Source: Deltaproteobacteria bacterium
Lineage (GTDB): Bacteria > Desulfobacterota > JAFDIG01
Direction: 5' to 3'
Assembly (NCBI GenBank): GCA_019308145.1
Contig: JAFDIG010000186.1
Coordinates: 1 to 9,314 of the forward strand
DNA: 9,314 nt
Below, one piece after another: positions 1 to 6,289 of the stretch (positions are counted from its first letter, which is position 1; every line of letters starts with the position of its first letter). The position numbers were made by a program, and so were the translations under genes. The notes beneath the pieces were generated by a model. The model ran no database searches and was not told where the DNA came from. It worked only from the letters and a program-made list of their open reading frames with translations.

Positions 1-791
1 TATATTATGATTTTATTCAGACAGATGCATCTATTAATCCAGGGAATAGTGGTGGCCCTTTGCTTAATGTTAATGGGGAATTAATTGGAATAAATACAGC
101 CATTTATAGCGAGGCACAAGGGATTGGATTTGCCATACCAATTGATAGAGTTAAAAAGATAGTAGATAATCTTATTACCTATGGAGAAGTTCGACCCGCA
201 TGGATTGGCATCAAAGTAAAATCTCTTGATCCATATTTTGCTAAAAGGGTTGGATACTCAAAGGAAAAAGGTGTAATAGTTAATAAGGTTTTTCCGAGAA
301 GTCCTGCAAAAAAGGCTGGAATTTTACCAGGTGATATTATTGCTTCTATTGATGGTGAACCAGAAGAATCTGTAGATGATTTTCGTCAGAGGATTACGCA
401 TTATAATGTAGGTGATGCAGTTGATCTTATGATATATAGGAGAGGAAGGTTTTTTCATGTTCATCTTGTCGCTGCTCCTTTTCCAGTTTCAATGGTAAGG
501 ATTATGCTCAAAGAAGATTTAGGAATTATGGTTTCACCAATTACAAGAAGAATTGCAATGCGTTATCACATCAGAGATAGACGAGGTTTGATAATAACTA
601 TGGTTTACCCTAATTCTCAGGCAAAAAGATTAGGACTTGAAAGAGGTGATTTAGTATTACAAGTAAATGGTAAAGATGTTAGAACATGGGACAAGTTTGT
701 AAAGGAGTTTGTTGCTTCCATTAGAAAAGGTATTATTCAGTTTCTTATAAAAAGAGGCCGTTTTTCTTATTATGTTGCAATGAGATTATAG
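1..791 (+). CDS. HtrA/DegP-family serine endoprotease, C-terminal part (5' end outside window)
   Basis: This is the 3' part of a trypsin-like periplasmic protease that degrades misfolded envelope proteins. The frame is open from base 3 to the left edge, so the true start lies outside; the TTG at 60 is internal. The visible 262 residues begin with the end of the protease domain: an FIQTDASINPGNSGGPL motif with the catalytic serine at visible residue 16 (codon 48-50). It continues with NGELIGINTAIYS and GIGFAIP, both typical of the family. Two PDZ domains follow, at about residues 66-158 (GILPGDIIASIDG core) and 172-262 (GLERGDLVLQVNG core), as in DegP/DegQ rather than single-PDZ DegS. The catalytic His and Asp and any signal peptide are outside the window. 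The reading frame is intact to a TAG stop. Family assignment is very secure; whether it should be called DegP, DegQ or MucD cannot be decided from this part. Confidence 0.95.
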   Translation, partial: YYDFIQTDASINPGNSGGPLLNVNGELIGINTAIYSEAQGIGFAIPIDRVKKIVDNLITYGEVRPAWIGIKVKSLDPYFAKRVGYSKEKGVIVNKVFPRSPAKKAGILPGDIIASIDGEPEESVDDFRQRITHYNVGDAVDLMIYRRGRFFHVHLVAAPFPVSMVRIMLKEDLGIMVSPITRRIAMRYHIRDRRGLIITMVYPNSQAKRLGLERGDLVLQVNGKDVRTWDKFVKEFVASIRKGIIQFLIKRGRFSYYVAMRL

Positions 792-907
792 GGAAATTAT
801 AGGGTGAATTTTACCAAAAGTTCCTTTTTAAATCAGAAAGTTTTTTGATATTAAAGCCATATATAGGAAGTAGAAGAACTTTAAAAATGAATACACTCTT
901 TTATTTT

Positions 908-914
908 AAGGAGG
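908..914 (+). promoter_or_regulatory. Shine-Dalgarno site of the DUF1844 gene
   Basis: AAGGAGG lies 7 nt before the ATG at 922. It is the strongest ribosome-binding site in the window, and it fixes the start of the small DUF1844 gene. Confidence 0.8.
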
Positions 915-921
915 TATAGTA

Positions 922-1344
922 ATGCCAGAAGAGGAAAAAGATAGGGGGTTTATTGTAAAAGATCGACGTATATTTAAAGGAGAAAAAGATACTGAATTTA
1001 AAGAGGAAAAGAAAGCTAAAGAGGAAAAGATAGAGGAAAAGAAAGAGGCTAAAGAAGAAAAAAAGAGAGAGGAAAAAAAGGAGAGACCAAAAGAACCAAT
1101 AAAGATAGATTTTCCAATGTTTATTGCATCTTTACATCAAGCTACTTTGATCAATTTAGGTTTGATTCCTGAACCAGAATCAGGAAAAAATAAAAAAGAT
1201 CTTATACTTGCTCAGCAAAATATTGATATCCTTTCTATGTTACAAGAGAAAACAAAAGGTAATCTCACCGAACAAGAAAAAAAGATACTTGATGATAGCC
1301 TCTATGAATTGCGCATGCTTTTTATAAAGGTTAAAGGTATTTGA
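922..1344 (+). CDS. DUF1844 family protein with charged N-terminal arm
   Basis: This is a 140-residue cytosolic protein of unknown function. The first 20 residues include GFIVKDRRIF, similar to the short lead-in common in this family. Residues about 21-60 form a low-complexity Lys/Glu arm made of EEKK-like units. The conserved DUF1844 domain occupies about residues 64-137: FPMFIASLHQATLINLG, then IPEPESGK, then LAQQNIDILSMLQEKTKGNLT and a closing helix ending LYELRMLF. A perfect AAGGAGG ribosome-binding site precedes the ATG. There is no signal peptide or membrane segment. The gene lies between htrA and serS with gaps of 130 and 82 nt; whether it shares a transcript with either is not evident. 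The charged arm is probably disordered or a single helix, and may be longer than usual for the family. The domain call is firm; no biochemical role can be read from the sequence. Confidence 0.85.
   Translation: MPEEEKDRGFIVKDRRIFKGEKDTEFKEEKKAKEEKIEEKKEAKEEKKREEKKERPKEPIKIDFPMFIASLHQATLINLGLIPEPESGKNKKDLILAQQNIDILSMLQEKTKGNLTEQEKKILDDSLYELRMLFIKVKGI
1051..1086 (+). repeat. 36-nt all-purine tract inside the DUF1844 gene
   Basis: Every base from 1051 to 1086 is A or G, within a wider purine-rich, imperfectly repeated stretch from about 1000 that encodes the Lys/Glu arm (units like gctaaagaggaaaa recur). Such tracts gain or lose codons easily. It is a coding low-complexity sequence, not a separate element. 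Confidence 0.6.
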
Positions 1345-1369
1345 CAATAGATCTCTTTCATGATAGTTA
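1341..1369 (+). promoter_or_regulatory. Possible promoter for serS overlapping the upstream stop codon
   Basis: A perfect -35 hexamer TTGACA (1341-1346) overlaps the TGA stop of the DUF1844 gene. The best -10 is GATAGT at 1362-1367 with a 15-nt spacer, shorter than the preferred 17. At 17 nt the hexamer is TAGTTA, a poor match. The location about 60 nt before the serS ATG is sensible, but the -10 is weak. Confidence 0.3.
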
Positions 1370-1426
1370 ACCATTCTAAATCTATTTTTTAATTCTTTAT
1401 TAAATTTTAAAAATACGAGGCTTGAA

Positions 1427-2701
1427 ATGCTTGATATCAAATTTATAAGAGAGAATCCTGATAAAGTAAAAGATATGTTGAAAAGTAGGGGGCAAGAGTT
1501 AAATCTTGATGAGCTTTTGTCCCTTGATAAAAGGCGAAGGGATATTTTAAGGGAGGTTGAAGAGTTAAAGTTTCAAAGGAACAAGGCGAGCGAGAAGATC
1601 GGGCAGCTAAAGAGGGAAAAAAAGGATGCAACCAAAGAGATTAAAGAAATGAAGGCTGTTTCTGAAAGGATCAAAAAACTTGATGCAGAATTAAAGGATA
1701 TAGAAATAGCCATTCATTCTATAATTATGATTGTTCCTAATATCCCTCATGAAAGCGTTCCTTTTGGCCAAAGTAGTGATGAAAATGTTGAGGTAAAAAG
1801 GTGGGGTGAGATAAAAAGCTTTTCTTTTACTCCAAAGCCACATTGGGAAATAGGAGAGGATCTTGATATACTCGATTTTGCCAGAGGCGCAAAGATTGCT
1901 GGTTCACGATTTACCCTTTATAAAGGTGCAGGTGCTTTTTTGGAAAGGGCGCTTATAAATTTTATGCTCGATCTTCACATAAATGAGCATGGCTACAAAG
2001 AGGTTCTTCCTCCTTTTATTGTTAATCGCACAACAATGACTGGCACAGGACAGCTCCCTAAATTTGAGGAGGATCTTTTTAAGCTTGAAGGACTCGAATA
2101 TTTTCTTATTCCCACAGCTGAAGTCCCTGTTACAAATATACATCAGGATGAAATCCTTAACGAAGATGAGCTTCCAATATATTATGTTTCTTATACCCCT
2201 TGTTTTAGGAAAGAGGCAGGAGCTCATGGCCAGGATACAAGAGGCCTTATAAGACAACATCAATTTAACAAAGTGGAACTTGTGAAATTTTCAAAACCTG
2301 AAAGCTCATATGATGAGCTTGAATCCCTTCTTGAAGATGCAGAAGAGGTGCTAAAAAGGCTTGAAATTCCATACAGGGTGGTTACGCTTTGTACAGGTGA
2401 TTTAGGTTTTTCTGCAGCTAAAACATATGATATAGAGGTATGGCTTCCTGGGCAAGGGGTTTTTAGAGAAATCTCTTCTTGCAGTAATTTTGGAGACTTT
2501 CAGGCAAGGAGAGCAAATATTAGATATAAGCCAAAAGATAAAAAGAAAACTGAATTTGTGCATACTTTAAATGGTTCAGGATTAGCAGTAGGTAGGACAG
2601 TTGTTGCAATATTAGAAAATTATCAACAAATAGATGGATCTGTGATTATTCCTAAAGCTTTAAGGCCATATATGAATAATATGGAAGTTATAAAGAAATA
2701 A
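1427..2701 (+). CDS. serS: Seryl-tRNA synthetase
   Basis: This cytosolic class II aminoacyl-tRNA synthetase charges tRNA-Ser (and tRNA-Sec where present) with serine in an ATP-dependent reaction. The 424-residue length is normal for bacterial SerRS. Residues 1-100 start with the standard MLDIKFIRENPD and form the long two-helix coiled-coil arm that grips the tRNA variable arm. The catalytic core follows: GTGQLPKF at about 206-213, the serine-binding TAEVP loop at 230-234, motif 2 with FRKEAGAHGQDTRGL at 260-274, EISSCSNFGDFQARR at about 348-362, and motif 3 with GLAVGRT at 385-391 followed by ENYQ. All parts expected for activity are present. The ATG has only a modest ribosome-binding site (CGAGG, 1416-1420). 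No terminator-like hairpin follows the stop. Confidence 0.98.
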   Translation: MLDIKFIRENPDKVKDMLKSRGQELNLDELLSLDKRRRDILREVEELKFQRNKASEKIGQLKREKKDATKEIKEMKAVSERIKKLDAELKDIEIAIHSIIMIVPNIPHESVPFGQSSDENVEVKRWGEIKSFSFTPKPHWEIGEDLDILDFARGAKIAGSRFTLYKGAGAFLERALINFMLDLHINEHGYKEVLPPFIVNRTTMTGTGQLPKFEEDLFKLEGLEYFLIPTAEVPVTNIHQDEILNEDELPIYYVSYTPCFRKEAGAHGQDTRGLIRQHQFNKVELVKFSKPESSYDELESLLEDAEEVLKRLEIPYRVVTLCTGDLGFSAAKTYDIEVWLPGQGVFREISSCSNFGDFQARRANIRYKPKDKKKTEFVHTLNGSGLAVGRTVVAILENYQQIDGSVIIPKALRPYMNNMEVIKK

Positions 2702-2787
2702 TATATCTCTTTTTGTAATTAGTTTGCACTTCATTTTTATTTTGCGAAATGATTAAAAAATTTATTTGATAAAAAACATTTCTATGG

Positions 2788-2816
2788 TTGCAAAAGAATT
2801 AAGAAGAGATTAAAAT
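2788..2816 (+). promoter_or_regulatory. Likely sigma70-type promoter of tig-clpP-clpX
   Basis: TTGCAA (2788-2793) and TAAAAT (2811-2816) are separated by exactly 17 nt. The -35 matches the consensus at 4 of 6 positions and the -10 at 5 of 6. Transcription would start near 2823, giving a leader of about 33 nt before the tig ATG that includes its ribosome-binding site. It is the best promoter candidate in the window. Confidence 0.55.
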
Positions 2817-2841
2817 AAGAAATAGGATAAGATCTTTAATG

Positions 2842-2848
2842 AAGGTGG
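2842..2848 (+). promoter_or_regulatory. Ribosome-binding site of tig
   Basis: AAGGTGG ends 7 nt before the ATG at 2856. It supports this start, as does the match of the first residues (MKVSLEDISSVKKKM) to the usual trigger factor N-terminus. Confidence 0.6.
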
Positions 2849-2855
2849 AAATTTT

Positions 2856-4166
2856 ATGAAGGTATCGCTTGAGGATATATCCAGCGTAAAAAAGAAGATG
2901 ATAGTAAATTTGCCGTCTGATTTAGTTGATAAGGAGATAGACAACTTTTATAGAGAGCTAAATCGTAAGGTTAAGATAAAGGGATTTCGTCCAGGAAAAG
3001 TTCCAAGGAACATCCTGGAGAGGTATTATAAAGATGTGGCTGATAGAGAGGTTGCATCTAATCTCATAAAAAAGTCTTACAAAGATGCTTTATCAGAGGT
3101 GGTTATAGATCCTGTTGCACCACCCGAAATCGAGCAGAAGGAGCTTAAAAAAGGCGAACCATTTGTCTATGAAGCTATTGTTGAGATAAAACCTGAGATA
3201 GATGTAAAAGGATATGAACATATGTCTCTTACCACAATCCCTGTTGAGGTAAAGGAAGAGGAGGTATTAACAACTTTAAAGGAGTTGCAAGAGAATAATG
3301 CTATCTTAAAGGAACCTAAACCAATAAGACCTGCTAAAAAAGGTGATGTTCTAATTATTGATTATGTTGCAAAGGCAAATGGAGAGGATTTTAATGGGAA
3401 CCAAGGGCACAATTTCATTTTTGAAATAGGGAAAAATTCTCTTTTCCCTGGGCTTGATGAGAAACTTATAGGATCTGCGCCTGGGGAAGAGTATGAATTT
3501 GATATAGAGATTCCTTCTGATTATCAAATAGGTGAGTTAGCAGGGAAAAAAGTTAATGTAAAGGTTGTTATTAAGGATTTAAAGGAAAAGATAATTTCTG
3601 ATATAAATGATGAATTTGCGAAAAGTCTGGGTGAATTTAAGGATCTTAATGATCTGAAGGAAAAGATTAGAAATCAACTTAGGGAAAGAAAAGAAAAAAC
3701 AAAGGATGAACTCTTAAAAAATGATATTATAGAACAGCTTATTAAAGAAAATCCTTTTGAGATCCCTGAGTCATTAGTTGTGCAAAAAGCTCGCATAATA
3801 GCGGCTGAGGCATTGAATAATCTTGCTAAAAGTGGTGTTGACTTAAAAGGGATTGATATAGAAAATGCAATAGAAAAGATGGCTCCTAATTATATGGAAC
3901 AAGCGAGAAAAGATGTAAAAGCAGAGATTATCCTTGATGCGATTGCTCAAAAAGAGAATATAGATGTTTCTAATGATGATCTTGAGAAAGAGTATAAAAG
4001 GATATCTTCTGTAACCGATCAGGGGATTGAACTTATACGTAGTTATTATAAAAATAATAATCTTGAGGATCAACTAAAACAGGCTTTAAAACATGAAAAG
4101 GTTTTTCAAAAGATAATCTTAAATGCTGAGATAACTGAAACAAAAAAAGAAGAGGTGAATAAATAA
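2856..4166 (+). CDS. tig: Trigger factor, ribosome-associated chaperone and prolyl isomerase
   Basis: Trigger factor binds the ribosome at the tunnel exit and shelters emerging chains; it also has peptidyl-prolyl cis-trans isomerase activity. The 436-residue length is typical. The N-terminal domain (1 to about 115) carries the ribosome-docking signature GFRPGKVPRN at 43-52. The FKBP-like PPIase domain spans about 158-243 (KKGDVLIIDYVA, FEIGKNSLFPGLDEKLIG, then GKKVNVKVVIKDLKEK). The remainder is the helical SurA-like C-terminal cradle. The terminal A of the TAA stop is also the A of the clpP ATG, so translation of clpP is probably coupled to tig. The gene is intact, and its position ahead of clpP and clpX is the common bacterial arrangement. 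Confidence 0.97.
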   Translation: MKVSLEDISSVKKKMIVNLPSDLVDKEIDNFYRELNRKVKIKGFRPGKVPRNILERYYKDVADREVASNLIKKSYKDALSEVVIDPVAPPEIEQKELKKGEPFVYEAIVEIKPEIDVKGYEHMSLTTIPVEVKEEEVLTTLKELQENNAILKEPKPIRPAKKGDVLIIDYVAKANGEDFNGNQGHNFIFEIGKNSLFPGLDEKLIGSAPGEEYEFDIEIPSDYQIGELAGKKVNVKVVIKDLKEKIISDINDEFAKSLGEFKDLNDLKEKIRNQLRERKEKTKDELLKNDIIEQLIKENPFEIPESLVVQKARIIAAEALNNLAKSGVDLKGIDIENAIEKMAPNYMEQARKDVKAEIILDAIAQKENIDVSNDDLEKEYKRISSVTDQGIELIRSYYKNNNLEDQLKQALKHEKVFQKIILNAEITETKKEEVNK

Positions 4167-4534
4167 TGACTATAATCCCGATGGTATTAGAAAGAGATGG
4201 TAGAGTTGAAAGGGTTTTTGATATATATTCCCGACTTTTAAAGGAGAGGATTATATTTCTTGGAAGTACTATAGATGACAATGTAGCAAACATTGTAATT
4301 GCTCAGCTACTTTTTTTAGAATCAGAAAATCCTGATAAAGATATTCATCTTTACATCAACTCTCCTGGTGGGCTTGTTACAGCTGGGTTAGCTATTTATG
4401 ATACAATGCAGTACATTAAACCTGATGTCTCTACGGTATGTATGGGGCTATTTATGATACAATGCAGTACATTAAACCTGATGTCTCTACGGTATGTATG
4501 GGCCAGGCAGCCAGTATGGGTGCTCTTCTTTTAG
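4166..4534 (+). CDS. clpP: clpP N-terminal fragment (as read without frame correction)
   Basis: This is the piece of clpP that would be translated from the genuine start. Its 122 residues comprise 94 authentic ClpP residues (N-terminal axial loop, handle-proximal region and INSPGG) followed by 28 out-of-frame residues, from LFMIQCS to a TAG stop at 4532. It lacks all three catalytic residues and could not act as a peptidase by itself. Confidence 0.75.
   Translation: MTIIPMVLERDGRVERVFDIYSRLLKERIIFLGSTIDDNVANIVIAQLLFLESENPDKDIHLYINSPGGLVTAGLAIYDTMQYIKPDVSTVCMGLFMIQCSTLNLMSLRYVWARQPVWVLFF
4391..4502 (+). repeat. Perfect 56-bp tandem duplication, two copies, within clpP
   Basis: Bases 4391-4446 and 4447-4502 are identical over all 56 positions, each beginning gctatttatg and ending tatgtatggg. 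The match stops exactly at the borders: the base before copy 1 is A and the one before copy 2 is G; the base after copy 1 is G and the one after copy 2 is C. There is therefore no microhomology at the breakpoints. Because 56 is not a multiple of three, it shifts the clpP frame. Confidence 0.97.
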
Positions 4535-4824
4535 CTGCTGGTGCGAAAGGGAAGAGATATGCCTTGCCTCATTCAAGGATCTTGATCCATCAACCTATGG
4601 GCGGATTTCAGGGTCAGGCAACTGATGTTGATATACAAGCTAAAGAGATACTTAGGTTAAGAGAGTCTCTTATAAAGATACTTGTTACTCACACAAACCA
4701 ATCATTTGAAAAAATTGCAAAAGATACAGATAGAGATTTTTATATGAATGGGGAACAGGCTAAAGAGTATGGGATTGTTGATGAAGTAGTGGAGCAGAGG
4801 CCTATATTAAAAAAAGAAAAATAA
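4438..4824 (+). CDS. clpP: clpP C-terminal fragment (as read without frame correction)
   Basis: This frame opens in the first repeat copy and reads MYG, then AIYDTMQ onward in the authentic ClpP frame to the natural TAA stop. It contains the whole catalytic triad (fragment residues Ser26, His51, Asp100) but lacks the N-terminal ~75 residues that form the axial loops and part of the ring contacts. The ATG at 4438 has no ribosome-binding site and is an accident of the duplication (it is the ATG of the Val-Cys-Met stretch read in another frame), so separate translation is doubtful. Confidence 0.6.
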   Translation: MYGAIYDTMQYIKPDVSTVCMGQAASMGALLLAAGAKGKRYALPHSRILIHQPMGGFQGQATDVDIQAKEILRLRESLIKILVTHTNQSFEKIAKDTDRDFYMNGEQAKEYGIVDEVVEQRPILKKEK

Positions 4825-4838
4825 AAAGGTAGGAGCTT

Positions 4839-6101
4839 ATGGGGAAAAAAGATAATAACAATAATCATAGAAAAAATGGTTTAACCTGCTCTTTTTGTGG
4901 AAAGAGCCAGCATGAAGTAAAAAAGCTTATAGCAGGACCAACTGTTTATATCTGTGATGAATGTATTGAACTCTGTAATGAGATTATAAATGAAGAATTT
5001 GAAAGAGAGAAACAGGCACGTTTAAGGTCTGTTGTGCCTAAACCAGTGGAAATTAAGAAAAAGCTTGATGAATATGTGATCGGTCAGGAAAGGGCAAAGA
5101 AGATCCTTTCTGTAGCAGTTCATAATCATTATAAAAGGATTGAATCAAGGGTTTCCATGGGAGATGTTGAGCTTCAAAAGAGTAACATACTCTTAATAGG
5201 TCCAACAGGATGCGGAAAAACCCTTTTAGCTCAGACCTTAGCAAAAATCCTTGACGTTCCTTTTACTATTGCTGATGCTACAACCCTTACTGAAGCAGGA
5301 TATGTAGGGGAGGATGTTGAAAATATAATCTTAAGTCTGCTTCAGGCTGCTGAATATGATGTAAAAAGGGCATCAACAGGCATTGTATATATAGATGAGA
5401 TTGATAAAATTTCAAGAAAATCGGAAAATCCATCTATTACAAGAGATGTTTCTGGTGAAGGGGTTCAACAGGCTCTTCTTAAGATCATTGAGGGTACTAT
5501 TGCATCTGTGCCTCCCAAAGGAGGAAGGAAACATCCTCAGCAGGAGTTTGTTCAGGTAGATACTACAAATATACTTTTTATATGTGGAGGTGCTTTTGTA
5601 GGATTAGAAAAGATTATTGAGCAACGGATGGCAACAAAAAGTATGGGTTTTGGTTCTGATATTAAATCTAAAGATGAAAAGGAGATTTCTGAAATACTTT
5701 GTGCGGTTCAACCAGAGGATCTTTTAAAATTTGGTATGATTCCAGAATTTGTCGGAAGGGTGCCAGTTATTGCTACACTGGAAGAATTGGATGAGCAAGC
5801 TCTTGTTAAAATTTTGACAGAACCTAAAAATGCCTTGATAAAACAGTATAAAAAATTATTTGAAATGGAAAAGGTTATCCTTAATTTTACAGATGAGGCT
5901 TTAGTGAATATAGCCAAGGAGGCGATAAAAAGAAAGTCTGGTGCAAGAGGACTTCGCGCTATTTTGGAATCGGTTATGCTCGATATAATGTATGATGTTC
6001 CTTCAAAGAATAATATAAGCGAAGTAATAATAACTGGTGATGTAATTACTAGTGGTGTACCTCCTACTGTTATTTATGAGGAAAGAAAGGGAGCAGCATA
6101 A
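4839..6101 (+). CDS. clpX: ClpX, ATP-dependent unfoldase subunit of ClpXP
   Basis: ClpX is a hexameric AAA+ ring that recognises tagged or native substrates, unfolds them and threads them into ClpP. At 420 residues it is of normal length. The N-terminal zinc-binding domain has Cys17, Cys20, Cys39 and Cys42. The AAA+ core shows Walker A GPTGCGKT (121-128), the pore-1 loop GYVG (154-157), Walker B VYIDE with Glu187, the ClpP-docking loop tripeptide MGF (269-271), the arginine finger Arg307 in EFVGR, and sensor-2 Arg370 in GARGLR. The ribosome-binding site (AGGTAGGAG region, 4828-4835) sits close to the ATG. It lies 14 nt after clpP. The gene has no defect, which contrasts with its broken partner gene immediately upstream. 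Confidence 0.98.
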   Translation: MGKKDNNNNHRKNGLTCSFCGKSQHEVKKLIAGPTVYICDECIELCNEIINEEFEREKQARLRSVVPKPVEIKKKLDEYVIGQERAKKILSVAVHNHYKRIESRVSMGDVELQKSNILLIGPTGCGKTLLAQTLAKILDVPFTIADATTLTEAGYVGEDVENIILSLLQAAEYDVKRASTGIVYIDEIDKISRKSENPSITRDVSGEGVQQALLKIIEGTIASVPPKGGRKHPQQEFVQVDTTNILFICGGAFVGLEKIIEQRMATKSMGFGSDIKSKDEKEISEILCAVQPEDLLKFGMIPEFVGRVPVIATLEELDEQALVKILTEPKNALIKQYKKLFEMEKVILNFTDEALVNIAKEAIKRKSGARGLRAILESVMLDIMYDVPSKNNISEVIITGDVITSGVPPTVIYEERKGAA

Positions 6102-6224
6102 TTTGTGGAATAAATATAAAGCTGGCAAATAGGTGAGATGATCTGTTGGGATCAAGAGTCGGTAAGTATAGGGTTTTAGTAAAATTTTTATAGAAAATAA
6201 TATTTAACTTAACAAATTGTTTAT

Positions 6225-6247
6225 GCGGATGGCGTAACCGCCTCTGC
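6225..6247 (+). terminator. GC-rich hairpin between clpX and lon, possible terminator or leader structure
   Basis: GCGGA (6225-6229) can pair with TCTGC (6243-6247) using one G-U pair. After a single bulged T, GGCG (6231-6234) pairs with CGCC (6239-6242) around a TAAC loop. It is the only GC-rich patch in an otherwise AT-rich 188-bp gap and is followed by TGATTTT, a short and imperfect T-run. It could be a weak intrinsic terminator for the tig-clpP-clpX transcript or a fold in the lon leader. The rest of the gap (6102-6289) shows no other clear signal. Confidence 0.4.
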
Positions 6248-6278
6248 TGATTTTAAAATAAAGAAACAAAAGAGTAAC

Positions 6279-6285
6279 AAGGGGG
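6279..6285 (+). promoter_or_regulatory. Ribosome-binding site of lon
   Basis: AAGGGGG lies 4 nt before the ATG at 6290, a strong but closely spaced site that supports this start. Confidence 0.55.
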
Positions 6286-6289
6286 AAAT

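Larger units (their letters stand above)
4166..4824 (+). pseudogene. clpP: clpP, ATP-dependent Clp protease proteolytic subunit, frame broken by a 56-bp tandem duplication
   Basis: ClpP is the tetradecameric serine peptidase that partners ClpX. Here the gene is complete in content but not in frame. Codons 1-94 (4166-4447) read from MTIIPMVLERDGRVERVFD through the INSPGG oxyanion-loop motif to VCMG. A second, identical copy of the last 56 bp then shifts the frame. Deleting one copy joins VCMG to QAASMGA and gives a 200-residue protein of normal ClpP length. The reconstructed catalytic triad is Ser98 (codon 4513-4515), His123 (4588-4590, in LIHQP) and Asp172 (4735-4737, in DRDF). No other damage is visible, so the lesion is either very recent or not real (assembly). 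An AGAGGTG ribosome-binding site at 4151-4157 and the 1-nt overlap with tig mark the start. clpX follows after 14 nt. Confidence 0.85.

Noticed and set aside
60..62. TTG as a start codon for the first protease gene
   Set aside because: The frame is open to the left edge and encodes the conserved active-site motif just before it, so the TTG is internal.
269..290. PDZ domain of the first gene considered as evidence for a C-terminal processing protease
   Set aside because: The GNSGGPL active-site motif just upstream is specific to trypsin-like HtrA proteases, which rules out that family.
845..865. TTGATA with TATATA upstream of the DUF1844 gene as a promoter
   Set aside because: The spacing is 9 nt, far too short for a sigma70 promoter.
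817..882. Inverted repeat AAAGTTC (817-823) and GAACTTT (876-882) between the protease and DUF1844 genes
   Set aside because: Seven AT-rich pairs separated by 52 nt with no associated T-run are not convincing as a terminator or operator.
1240..1440. Minus-strand reading frames opposite the DUF1844 gene and serS, including 1240-1440, 1443-1631 and 1904-2263
   Set aside because: They lie antisense to well-supported genes and have no recognisable motifs, so they are shadows of the real coding strand.
6139..6154. Small inverted repeat TGATC...GATCA in the clpX-lon gap
   Set aside because: The stem is only five pairs with no T-run or conserved context, so it is likely by chance.
6175..6203. Possible lon promoter TTTAGT ... 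TAATAT with 17-nt spacing
   Set aside because: The -35 matches only 3 of 6 and the -10 only 4 of 6 positions in very AT-rich DNA, too weak to annotate. No heat-shock (sigma32-like) or CIRCE-like site was seen either.
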